This document shows positions 44,801-54,954 of a stretch of DNA of 64,000 nucleotides, in pieces. The stretch is from Miscanthus floridulus. Taxonomy: Eukaryota; Streptophyta; Magnoliopsida; Poales; Poaceae. A model generated the notes under the pieces. The model was given only the letters and a program-made list of their open reading frames with translations. It was not told the origin of the DNA and searched no databases. Each line of letters begins with the position of its first letter. The first letter of the stretch is position 1. Made by a program: the position numbers and the translations under genes. The stretch lies in assembly GCF_019320115.1 (NCBI RefSeq), contig NC_089585.1, positions 145,730,309-145,794,308 of the forward strand. Reading direction: 5' to 3'.

Positions 44801-45772
44801 GGATTCTAGTCAGGTCAAAGATTTATTATCCTGAGCACATACTTGTTTATGGGAGCAGGGAAGGCTCATTGCTCTCTTATCGTGGGTTTCGGCTCTTTCC
44901 AGACTGACTGATTAGAGGCGGGGATGGTGAAGATCTAAGCACCACACCGAGTCCGGGACTCAGGTGTGGGGTCTTGGAGTCCAAGTTTGGACGGGGACCT
45001 GGACCCCTTGACAGGAGAGTGAAGGATTGGTCCTGCTTGTGCCTGGGGTACAAGCGGGGTGTGTGTTTTGGGGTACCCAGCTGGGCATATTGATTCATGA
45101 ATCGTCGGGTAATCCGGTACGACTTGTCTACAATCTAACACCATAGTAAGAACTGGAAAATAAAAGAAGGTAAAATGGATCTGTTTGCTTAACTCTTGCT
45201 TGAAAGTAGAACATGTGCTTATATAGAATGGTTAAATAATGAACTAATCATGACTGCTAATAAGAAACATACATAAGAATTCACTACTAATATTGCTTTC
45301 CGCAAAAAGAAAATCCAGCAAACCATAAAACTTATTATATCCTTTGGAGTCGGGAAATTATTCCCACTAGTTGGGTAAGTCTTGCGAGTACATTGTGTAC
45401 TCAGGGTTTATTTACCCCTGTTGCAGGTGCAGTTTGAAGAGTAGCTATTTTGTGGATGATTCTTCTGGTGGGCACAGACAGATCCTTGTATTCTACCGTT
45501 AGATGTTTATTGTAATTTCGTTGTTTAAATTATGCACTCTAAACTTAGTATTGTAATAATGTATTTCTAAGAACTCTTGTTGTATGAAATGGACTAAGTA
45601 TTGTAAACTCGTTCTCATTATTGGATCATGGAGGAAAAACGTGGATTATTCAAGTTCTTCCTTGTGGTGTGCTCGACAGAAACCGTCCGATGTAGCCAGC
45701 TCTCGGGACGGTTAGTGTTTGGTGGAAGACGAGCGTCTCCGAAAACATGCTATTTTGAGCAGTTCTGCCACA
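41808..45772 (+). mobile_element. Solo LTR, gypsy type, 3.97 kb
   Basis: It starts TGTAACACCATCGGTGTTAC and ends AGCAGTTCTGCCACA, with GTGGG at 41803-41807 and 45773-45777 as target duplication. The ends and length fit chromovirus-like (Tekay/Retrosat2) LTRs of grasses. No internal region is present. The many short open frames inside are LTR sequence without motifs. Confidence 0.8.
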
Positions 45773-45777
45773 GTGGG

Positions 45778-46609
45778 CGAATGGTGGAGCTGAAAAAGGC
45801 AGCTTCCACTTGCTCCCTGACGAGTCACGCACGCGTTGGACGTGGATGCCCACCACTAGCTTCTTCCTTGGAGCTGGTGCGAACGAAGGGGCAGTAGCAG
45901 TTTCACATGTTCCTTTGGCGGTGGAATGCCGGAGATGACATGGCGTGGCAGGTCCCGTGCCGTACCGTTAGTCTTCGGCGCGGTGTCGACATGGCAGCGT
46001 AAGATGGAGGGCACAGGTGGTGGCAGATTGTGCCGGGGAGGGTGGCGACATAGCATGGGGAGACCGGATAAGGTTGAGAGAAAAGATGAATAAAAGAGAA
46101 ATAAGGGATGAAAAATAAAGGAAGGAAAAAAGAGAAAAATAGAGATACTATGGATATTTCACCATTTCCAAAATCCGGGAGAAGTCGTATTACTAAAAAG
46201 TTTTTAGTCGAGGAAGCTAGAGCTTAAAAAAGCTGAGAAACCATAGTCGAAGCTGTTTTGAATGAAGCCAGAGCTCTACAAACGAGCCCTTAATTCAAGT
46301 TAAGAGTTTTGTATTTTTATCCTCCTTTCTCTCTTGTGACTTGCTAGCCGGCGGACACAAACTCAACCCACGCTATCTTGCTGGCCACTGTCATTGTGGA
46401 CCGATGTAACAACTGTTGGGGCGAGCACGATGAAGGGTTCTACGAGGCCCAGATGAAGCGGCACTTAGTGGCGAAGCTAGGACTTAAATTTAGGAGGTGC
46501 AGATATCAATAAAAACCACCATTTACTCTTTAATTATATGGTAAATTGCCTAAGTCGTGAAGAGATGCAATGAAAAAACAACAAAGTTAGGGGGGGTCAA
46601 GCCCCTCTA
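45778..46609. other. Intergenic region without a supportable gene
   Basis: Low-complexity AAGAGAAAAA-rich sequence at 46070-46150, then MITE-like remnants. A short coding-looking stretch on the plus strand near 46360-46480 (DRCNNCWGEHDEGFYEAQMK) is not matched to any family by me and has no gene structure around it. Confidence 0.35.
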
Positions 46610-47032
46610 CACTACTACAGAAATCTTATTGGAGGCGGACAAAAACGATTAATGGAGGCGGGCAATCCAACTGCCTCCAATCAAAGATCACGGTTAATCT
46701 ATGACCTACGGAGGCAGTTCCTCTATTTATATGAAGACGGCTATCGGGCCTCGGCCTTTTTTAGAGGCGGGCTTTACAGTGTGCCCGCCTCTGAAAATCA
46801 ATTTACGGAGGCGGACGTCTTAAGATGACTGCCTCCGAAAATATGCCATTTTTGGAGACGGTTGTCTTAAGACGTCCGCCTCCGTAAATTGATTTTAGGA
46901 CTGCCTGACCGTCTCGGTAAATAAAAATGACCGCCTCCGTTAATAGCCTAGTATTTTTGGAGGCGGTTGGATTTTGTATCCGCATCCGTTAATGTTTAGG
47001 CACTGTCTTCTAAAATCATTTGTGTAGTAGTG
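46610..47032. mobile_element. Non-autonomous CACTA-type element with subterminal GGAGGCGG repeats
   Basis: It starts CACTACTACAGAAA and ends TTTGTGTAGTAGTG, the inverted CACTA termini of En/Spm-type transposons. Inside are at least ten GGAGGCGG/CCGCCTCC words in both orientations, the subterminal repeats that CACTA transposase binds. At 423 bp it has no coding capacity. The flanking triplets CTA and GTA do not match, so the target duplication has decayed or the borders are off by a base. Confidence 0.8.
46794..46896. repeat. Perfect 32 bp inverted repeat (hairpin) in the CACTA element
   Basis: The arm 46794-46825 (starting AAAATCAATTTACGGAGGCG, ending CTTAAGA) is the exact reverse complement of 46865-46896, with a 39 bp spacer. 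Transcribed RNA would fold into a long perfect stem. Confidence 0.85.
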
Positions 47033-47474
47033 GTAGTGGTGCTTGGGTCCAGCCGTTCGGCATATTCAACCATACTTGAACCGGCAGCAGTTTGGAGTCG
47101 AGACAAAATGACACAGCAGGTTGTCGTGCTGGAGAAACGGCACAATTGCGCTTATGTGCATCACATCTTGCACCCGAGTTTAAGGCTACGTACAACCTCA
47201 GCAAAACTTACTATAACAGCACATACTTACTTGATCGGAATATAGATCCATGGATAGCTGAAAACTTACAAGAGCACGTACTGACTCTGGATCGGAATGA
47301 ATCCATGAACACTAGCATCGATTGCTGAACAAGGAAGAAGCATCTATTGGTACCGTACCGTACGTGCCTGTGGCCGACACGTCGACGCACAGATCGATCG
47401 GTTCAGGCGGCTCGTCGCGGCGTCGTGACGGCCGGCGAGGCAACGACGCCATGCGACGCAGCTTTTCCCGTCTA
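47033..47474. other. 3' flank of the defensin-like gene
   Basis: No gene is supported. The minus-strand 3' UTR of the defensin-like gene should lie in about 47250-47474, but no AATAAA is seen. The open frames at 47030-47328 have no motif. Confidence 0.35.
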
Positions 47475-47817
47475 CTAGTGGCAGTCCGCCAACAGGCACT
47501 GGCAATACGGCCTCCACGACCAGCTGCAGCGGCCGTCCACGTGGCCGTGATCCAGGCAGGTCTCCTTGCAGTCACTGGTGAAGCAGATAGGGTGGTGGTC
47601 GTCGTCCTTCCAGCAGCTCTCGTCGTGAGCAGTCGACACCGCCGCGCCTGCGAGGGAAACGACGGCACGAAATCACATGAAAAAACGAGCTCGCCATCCG
47701 GAACACCACGCTAATGTAGGAGCAAGGGAGCCAGGGATGACAGCGACGCTCACTGGAGGCAACGATGAGCAGCACAAGAAGGGCACGGCACACCGCGGGC
47801 TTCCTCCGATAATCCAT
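47475..47817 (-). CDS. Defensin-like (DEFL) secreted Cys-rich peptide, two exons
   Basis: Exon 1 is 47817-47754 (64 bp), intron 47753-47648 (106 bp, GT...CAG), exon 2 47647-47475 (173 bp), giving 78 aa. Residues 1 to about 28 form a secretion signal (MDYRRKPAVCRALLVLLIVA then SSAAVSTA). The mature part has eight cysteines at 33, 43, 48, 52, 62, 70, 72 and 77: C-x9-C-x4-C-x3-C-x9-C-x7-C-x-C-x4-C. CxxxC, G-R-C and CxC in this order match the Cys-stabilised alpha-beta pattern of plant defensin-like peptides, and the intron at the end of the signal-peptide exon is typical of that family. Members act outside the cell in antimicrobial defence or in signalling during reproduction; which applies here cannot be told. 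It is acidic/His-rich and Trp-rich, unusual for strongly basic antifungal defensins. Confidence 0.78.
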
Positions 47818-48639
47818 GGCGGAAAGAAACAAGCTAGTGTGGACGAATCGATCGGACGGGACGGGTCCAAGGAACGCAGCGGCTTACTCTTGGCCTCGTG
47901 ATGATGCTCTGTTCGAGGAGTATTTTGTTGGTGTGGACTTGTAAGGTAGTAGCGCTCCATAAATGGCAGAGGTCGTGAGGCCCAGAGAGAATGTAGGCGC
48001 TGAAAGAAACCAGAGGTCAAGCGGGTAAACCGCCAAGAGACCGAACGTTCACCTACGGACTACGGTAGCCATTTTCTAGCTTGTTTCAACAATAGCAGTC
48101 GGCCACTAGATCAAGCGCTGAATCGGTTCACAGGTCATCAGGCGTCTTCGCTCGCCCGAGCTGGGTTCCACCGTGGCTACTCCCACAAGCGCCCTGAGCT
48201 GGACATGGCCAAAAGAAGGCTGCACAATGGCAGCACGAGTCCGACTCAGAAAATTCCCTCTTCCATAAACAAGAAGAAGAAGAAGAAGAAGAAGAAGAAG
48301 AAGAAGAAGAAGAAGATAGAATCGTGCCGCCAATCTTTTCAAACCGTTCACCATGAGCACCTAGGATCGACAAACGGTGACTCCACATCGTTTGGATCAA
48401 AACACGCCACCTCTTTTCTCTCTCGTCACTTTCCCCTCCCTACCATTGTGAATCCTAGCTGCCCCTACCCATTTGCATCCTCCCCCTCCGCTGCAAGTTG
48501 TTCTCCGTATGCGGTCAAATCTTGTTCTCTTCTACCGGCGCAACATGCTCCTATGGCTTGAAAGTGGACAGTTGGAATGGGAAAGATGAAGTAGATCGAG
48601 TATACACGTATCCTTCCCTCTTCTTATGCTTGCATTTAG
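47818..48639. other. Upstream region of the defensin-like gene
   Basis: No gene on either strand. This is the expected promoter and 5' UTR of the minus-strand defensin-like gene; no clear TATA box is visible. It includes a microsatellite and, around 48330-48560, a C/T-rich stretch whose open frame has no motif. Confidence 0.35.
48271..48315. repeat. Microsatellite (AAG)15
   Basis: Fifteen uninterrupted AAG triplets. It keeps both strands open and produces Lys or Ser/Leu runs in spurious frames. Confidence 0.9.
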
Positions 48640-48954
48640 CTAACTGCAGCTATTTGCATCCTTAGAGATCAAATTGTAAGCATATCTCCTTTTTATGGTA
48701 ATGTAAGGATAGACCCATTAGATTATGTCGCTATTCGATTTCACTATGGTAGTGAGTTTTTCATGATGACAAGCAACTTCATTACTTGGGTGGAAACCAG
48801 GAGATGTCGCTCATTGAGCGTGACAAAAATATCTCCTCCTACTCATGTGTTGCAACGGGATACACATCATGTATTCATGTTCTATGGTTCTAAAGCTCAT
48901 AACTACATAGCTATCCTGTTGTATTTAATTGAGCTTGGTCCAACCTTATTTTAA
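48640..48954 (+). pseudogene. Possible MULE-type transposase N-terminal fragment
   Basis: One plus-strand frame without an initiator Met is open for 104 codons. It contains IDPLDYVAIRFHYGSEF, which resembles the RFHYGGEF word at the start of plant MuDR-like (MULE) transposase proteins. After that the sequence departs from what I would expect, and no zinc finger or catalytic domain follows. It is a short remnant or a coincidence. Confidence 0.3.
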
Positions 48955-48956
48955 AT

Positions 48957-49353
48957 AGATCCTAGTAAAACCTATAATAAATGTTAACTGCAATAAAGGA
49001 TTAATTTTATATGAAAATTTGACTCGGCTTAAATAAGTGGATATTGTGTATATCTGTTATGAGGTTATTAAAAAAATGTGGAAGTCTAGCCACACGTGTG
49101 TGGCAAGTCGCGATGCACATGGGCTCAGGTTCAATTAACCAGGTCACCCCACTAGCGGTGCGATGCTAATGAAGTTTTTGCAACTTCAAACTAAGAGAGG
49201 AATGACGAACCATGGGACAGAAGAAAATGGATGGGAGTGAAGGACAACCGTGAAAGCGAGGATATAAGTGAGTAACGGAATAAAAGATGTGAATTTTTTT
49301 CATACTTTAATATTAGATTACAAATATAAATATAGATTTCACCGTTAGAAGGG
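48957..49353. other. AT-rich intergenic stretch
   Basis: Nothing recognisable. It ends at AAGGG (49349-49353), the candidate target site of E2. Confidence 0.35.
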
Positions 49354-50565
49354 TGTCGGTGTTTCGAGTTGCCACCGACTAGTAAATTTCTAATATTGCG
49401 CGTCTGGCTCGGATGGTGTACTAAGAGGACACAAGGTTTATACTAGTTCGGGCAGAATGTCCCTACGTCCAGTTCGTTGTTGTTGCTCGTGTTACTAGCA
49501 CTGAAAGTTCATAGTAGGGGTTACAAACGGTCAAGAGAGGGACAGGTCCCAAGTCTCTGATGAGAGGAGCGAATGAGTGCCGAGAGCTCGGTCGCTTCCT
49601 GGCTGTGTGCTTGTGTGTTCTAATCAGTTCGGGGTTTGATGGGTTCGAGTCCCCTTCATGGGACGCCCTGCTTTTCCTTTTATAGGCCAAGGGAAAGCAC
49701 GGGTTACAGTGGAGGGAAAAGAGGAGAATGAGAAGGGAAAGAAGTCCTCCAGGATCGCCGGGTCCTTCTTTTCCTTCAAGCGGGTCTCACTGACCCTATA
49801 GACGTCAATAGGGACAGCTCCACGTCGTGGCCCTGTCCGTCACTGGCACCATGTGCAGGCGTCGTCTCCCGATCGTGGTGCTCCACTCCGTCCTAGCGGA
49901 CGTCGTGGTGAACTGACGCGCCTGTCAGTGCTCGTACGAGGGTTAGACAGAACAGCATCGGTACGCTCGACGCTGTTCCTGATGTGAATCCCCAGGTATA
50001 GCCCATCACGGCCACGGGTTATATCAGGGCATGCCGGTCACCTCCCTGATGTTAGAGCTTTGACCCAGGCCCATTCGCTTGGACCTGGAGTGGTTGGCGG
50101 CAGTATGGGTGTCCGTCGGGCGAGACGAATCCCCCGCCTCGGGGTCGGTCGAGGCGGAGTCCCCCCAGAGGTCGGGCGAGGCGGAGCCAACCCCCAGAGG
50201 TTGGGCGAGGCAAAGCCCGCGGCCTTGGTGTTGGGCGAGGCGGAGCCCGCCCTCAGAGGTCAGGAGAGGCGGAGCCCGCGGCCTCGGTGTCGGGTGAGGC
50301 GGAGCCCGCCCTCAGAGGTCGGTCGAGGCAAAACACAAACCCAAGGGTTGGACGAGGCGGAGCTATCCCTCAGAGGTCGGGCGAGGCAGAGCCCGCGGCT
50401 TCGGTGTCGGGCGAGGTGGAGCCTGCCCCTAGAGGCCGAGCGAGACGGAGCTTATGCACCTGGGTGTCGGTTGGAGCTGTAGTCGTGCTCTTGACTGCTC
50501 GGATGAATCAAAGTTGATGGTTTTTAGCTCCTCCTCTTTGGGTACCCTAGTATTGGTCCCCGACA
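49354..50565 (-). repeat. E2 left LTR (3' LTR in element direction)
   Basis: 1212 bp, TGTCGGTGTTTCG to GGTCCCCGACA. A minus-strand TATA-like CTATAAAA lies at 49678-49685. A GAGGCGGAGCCCGC-type tandem array of about 30-38 bp units lies at 50110-50460. Confidence 0.85.
50110..50460 (+). repeat. Tandem repeat array in E2 LTR
   Basis: About nine degenerate units such as GTCGGGCGAGGCGGAGCCCG, alternating with CCTCAGAGG and GCCTCGGTG linkers. It produces repetitive but meaningless open frames on both strands. Confidence 0.75.
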
Positions 50566-51500
50566 GTAGCCCATGAGCCTACGGAGGAGTAGAATACTCC
50601 TTCGGAGGCTTTTTTGAATGGGAGGACTCTAAAGGCCTCGACCTTCTTTTGTTGCCCATAGCGTGACCTAGGGGCGGTGATTCCCTTTCCTCGAGCCCCC
50701 TCTCGTAGCAGGGGCCCGATCGAGGATCGGTTCATCTTCCCTCAAGCGTTTTTTTCCAAAAAACGGAGGGGCCGAGCCATGCCACGATTTTCCTCTAAGG
50801 ACGACTCATGGCACCCGGTAAGCTGTTAATGGGCTAGTCTAAGTGGGGCCCCCGGCATCCCATTCATGGGCATCTAGCTTGGGATAGCTTGGTGATAGAC
50901 CCCAAATTCTCAGCGGTCAATCCATATAGTTCTCGGGTTCGTTCGACCGGTCCCGAGGGCTAAGTACCTTTCTTCGAAAAAAAACCATGGACCATAACTG
51001 GGCAAGACTCGAACATGGGCCGAGATGCCCACGACACTCGTGAGCCTAGGTAGTGGCCGTAAGCAGGCCCATCCCTTTCCACCTCTCACCCTAAAGGTGC
51101 CTAGAGCGGTTGTCGAACCCATCGATGGGCCGACCTGTGAACTCCTGGGCCTACTTGGGCTGTAGAGGCGCTTTTAGATCCGTATTCCTCTTACTCGTGA
51201 TGAGTCGTGGCCCATCCAGAGAGGCGAAATGTCCAACGAGGTTTCCAAAGGAACAGATAGAGATTGCGTGCACGCATCCCACGGCGGGACGTTGTGGCAG
51301 ATCGTGGTCAACGTGGAGATCTAGGTGGGCGGTTGGTTTCCTCACATCCATCGCCCCTATAAAATCAAAGGGTTCGCCCCCCTGGATTCGATACCTTGCA
51401 TCCTTGCCTCCGCAGCCATGACTGCCACTGCCAATCGCTCAGGTTTCCTATCTCCGCATTCCCACCGCCGTTGAGCTCGCATCCACCGCCCCCATCTCTA
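50566..51500. other. E2 spacer and promoter region of the antisense ORF
   Basis: Non-coding, collinear with 8801-9553 and 21630-21939 of E1. A plus-strand TATA-like CTATAAAATC at 51357-51366 lies about 140 bases before the antisense ORF start. Confidence 0.55.
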
Positions 51501-54500
51501 ATGGATCCGTGGTGCCACTCTGACATCACCTTCTAGTGCATGGAGGGCCTCATCAGTCACAGTCTTCTCTGTGCGTGGATCGTGACTGAGGAGTGGTTGC
51601 TGCCCGGCAAGGAGGACGTGTCGTCGCCTCCCGACGGCTATGTGGTGTCGTTCACTCACTTCCATGAGCATGGGTTTGCGACCCCCGCACACAGATTTCT
51701 TCAGGGGCTGCTGCACTACTACAAGATCGAAGTGCATCATCTCAACCCCAACGGGATCCAGCACATGGCGGCGTTTGTCTCCTTGTGTGAGGGGTTCCTA
51801 GGGATCATCCCCCACTTCAATCTATGGAGGTACTTCTTCACTGTCATCCTCCAGAAGAAGAGGGAGAAGAGCGGCAGGTAGGAGCTGCATATGCCAATGG
51901 GGTGCACCGGCATCTAGCTCTGAAATAATCGGGTCGGCGAGTATCCGCCTGATGTCCAACAAGGCGTGGCACAAGCAGTGGTTCTACCTCAAAGAGGCCT
52001 TGGAGTCATGGAGGAAGTGGGGCGTCCTGGAGAAGTACAAGAAGAAGATCCGGGACCACATCGCTGCCATCCAGATCCTAAAGGAGAACGGCCTAAAGGG
52101 GTCGGGCGTCATCGGGGCCTACCATGCAAGGAAGGTGGCGCCGTTGATGATGCGTGCGCTCCTGCTATACATGATGGCACCCTAGGTGTTGTTCGATGGA
52201 ACGGCGCTCGCCGAGGGGGTGTTCCCCAACTTTGAGGTCGCGCAATGCATCAAGGAGGCAATGGAGCCCTCATGGGACGGTGCGGGTGCCCCACTCGATT
52301 TCGTCTTCCTAGTGCCGAGACATCCTCCGATGCGGCCGGAACCAGTCCACATCGTCTTTGTAAGTGTCCCCTTCTCTTGCCTTCTCTTCAATTGATTTCC
52401 TGACCCCTTGATACTAGCTTTGAAAGAGGTGGGGCCAGCTGAGGGATCTCATCCTCATGGATCACCCAACGCTATTGTCGAGGGATTTGGTTGTGAGGAC
52501 GGTGAATCGCACCGAGGGTGGGTGGCTGAGGAAGGTGAAGGAGGACAGGAAGAGGAAGAGACAGCGAAAGCTACAGGCATGGGAACAAGGGGAGGACACT
52601 GATAGTGATGATGATGATGATGATGATGACGCCGACGATGAGGTAGTCGACGACATTGAGTGGGACAACCTAGAGAACGTGGATGCACTAACAGGTATCG
52701 GTTCATCCTTGCAAACATTGAGACCCTTCCCATTCCATAGAGGGGAGGGTACATTCGAGGAGCCAACGGAGACAGACCATACTGACGGCCGGCCCTAGGA
52801 GCCAACAGGGGCGGACGGCTCGGCCGCCGCGCCTGAGGTGCCAGCAGAGGTAGGTGGATCTGCTGTCATGCCCCAAGAGCCAAGGGGAGCGAGCCCCTCT
52901 GCCTAGGAGTAGGGGGCGGGCTCGAAACGGCCTCATTCCGATGAGGTGGAGCAAAGGTCGGGGGGTTCACCCCCCAAACGCATCTGCTGCCCGACGACAC
53001 TAAGGTGAGTTGTCAGTTCCTCTATTTTTCCCATTTTAGTCAGATTTTGTCGTGACTTATGCTTTTCGTCCCTTGCAGCATTGGCAGGTAGCGCAATCCT
53101 TTGGCGCTGATGCCGAAGAAGAGCGTCGCCCTCCAATTGAGGCAGCAACCATCAGTTGGTGTCATGCCTATTTTGGGTAGGAGAGGCACTAGTGTGACCG
53201 CATCATTGGCCGGTCAGACGCTGCCCATGGTGGCGCCCATGCCCTCGGTGGGACGGACGGACGCGGGGGCTCAAAGGGCGCCTTCGGAGGTCACGGAGCA
53301 ACTGACGATGGCCACGATATCGCTGTCGACGATGGGGCAGACAGGGATGCCGACCGCACTCATGGCGCTGACCGTGGTGGGCGCGACATAGCCGGTCATG
53401 ACCCCACCAACATAGGTGGATGTGGTGGTGGTTGTGATAGACGGGTCACAACCGGGCTCAACCGCAGTAGTGCTTGAGGCACCGACGCGACCCGTGCCAT
53501 CGGCGGCCCAAGCGATGGTGCCTGGCATGGGCTAGATGGAGGGGGATGTGGCCGAGGGATACCCAGGAGTCGTGGTGGTGGCAGAGAGGTCGGCATCCAC
53601 ACCGCTAACCCCTTTCATCGCCGGAGGGGGTCCCTTGGCGAGGACGTCAAGGCGAGAGGGGTCGACGGTGCTTGGGACCGGCGGGGAGTCGTCCCTAGCC
53701 CTGACATCGGTAGGCGGTGACTCGCCCGCATGGGGCAAGCCCTTACTCCAGTGGGCAAATCCACCGGAGCCGGCGTTGATGCTTTTCACCCTCGATGATG
53801 TCACCGAGAGCATGGAGCGGGAGAACCTCGACGTGGGGATCATGTCCATGCTCAAAGCCCTAGACCATGCTAGGGGTGCCTTGCATGATGTTGTCGTTCC
53901 CTCTGGGCAGGTACTTGCTTGATCCTGCCTCTCGCCCTTTTATTTCTCTATATATTTTTGTATCCTGACCATCGTCTCCCTTTAGTCCCTCATCGCTCAT
54001 AACCGGGGGAAGTATCGGTTCCTTCGTGAATAGAAGAAAACCTAGGACCACCTCGTTGAGGAGGCGTGGCTATGTGGGGAGGTGATCACTCAGCTTGTTG
54101 CTACCCAGCAGAGGGTGGCCGAGCTGACTCCCCTCGCCGAGAAGGTTGACGGTCTTTGGTCGTGGGTGGCCGAGGCCCGTTAGCATGCTGTCGAGGCCTT
54201 GTCGGTGAGGTCATGGAGGGACGACGAGGAAACCACCAAGGTCTGGAAGGAGCAAGATGAGCCACTCTAGAAGGGCGCCAAGACCCGCCAGTGAATCCTC
54301 GACCTTCTGGCTGAGGTTGAGAAGGAAAGGGAGCTGAAGTTGGGGGCCAAGGAGAAGCTCATGGCCCTAGAGAAGAAGGCAAGCCTAGATGCCACGGCGG
54401 TTGCTCGACCGTGCAAGGAGCGGGATGAGCTGCTCCAAACCACAGAGAGGCTCCGCTCAGAACATGGTGTGGCTCATGAGGAGCATGATCTGGCCTTCTG

Positions 54501-54954
54501 AGAGCATGACCAGGCCTGCCTGGAGCGCGATGACGCACAGCAGAAGGTCGACTGCCTCCATGCCAAGCTTGGAAATGCGACGACCCAGAAGCTACAGGCC
54601 AAAAGCTTTTCTGCTGGGCTAGCCATGGATCTCGCCGAGGTGAGGAGGAATCTTTAAGCGGAGAGTGACGAGCTCGGTATACTGAGTGCCACCCTCAGAA
54701 TGGTCTGCAACGACCTTGAGGTGGTGCAGTCAGAGGGGACTAGTTTGCTCACGGCCCATGCCATCGAGATCATGGTGCGGGTGCACCAGCTCGAGAGGAA
54801 TGCCCTTCATGCTGGGATCAATCAATCCTTCGTGATTGCTCATTCTCACTATGGGGACAACATCGATCTGGAGACAATGAGCCATAGCTTTGTGCCTGGC
54901 TATGAAGTCCATGAGCTAGAGGAGATGGAAGCGACGGTGACTCCCCTTTCGTAG
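51501..54954 (+). pseudogene. E2 antisense ORF (Transposase_28-like, acidic linker, coiled coil)
   Basis: It starts MDPWCHSDITF at 51501, followed by the gypsy-type transposon domain: KIEVHHLNPNGIQHMAAFVS, EGFLGIIPHFNLWRYFF, NKAWHKQWFYLKEALESW, GAYHARKVAPLMMRALLLYM and EVAQCIKEAM (to about 52340). A probable GT...AG intron (52360-52432) leads to a basic/acidic segment with a run of Asp at about 52605-52640, then a Pro/Ala/Met-rich part (53100-53920). A long coiled coil follows (54000-54800), and the end resembles AHSHYGDNIDLETMSHSFVP and stops at 54952-54954. Several in-frame stops and frame shifts interrupt it. It is transcribed opposite to gag, so it must use its own promoter. Role unknown. 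Confidence 0.7.
52607..52629. repeat. Short (GAT)n microsatellite in antisense ORF
   Basis: About seven GAT units encode the core of the Asp run. Confidence 0.75.

Noticed and set aside
46360..46480. A coding-looking stretch with DRCNNCWGEHDEGFYEAQMK
   Set aside because: Too short, no start, stop or splice context, and no family recognised; possibly a captured gene fragment.
47322..47714. Plus-strand frame of 130 codons
   Set aside because: It lies antisense to the defensin-like exon 2 and intron and has no motif.
48128..48561. Ser- or Lys-rich frames around the AAG microsatellite
   Set aside because: Low-complexity artefact of the (AAG)15 tract.
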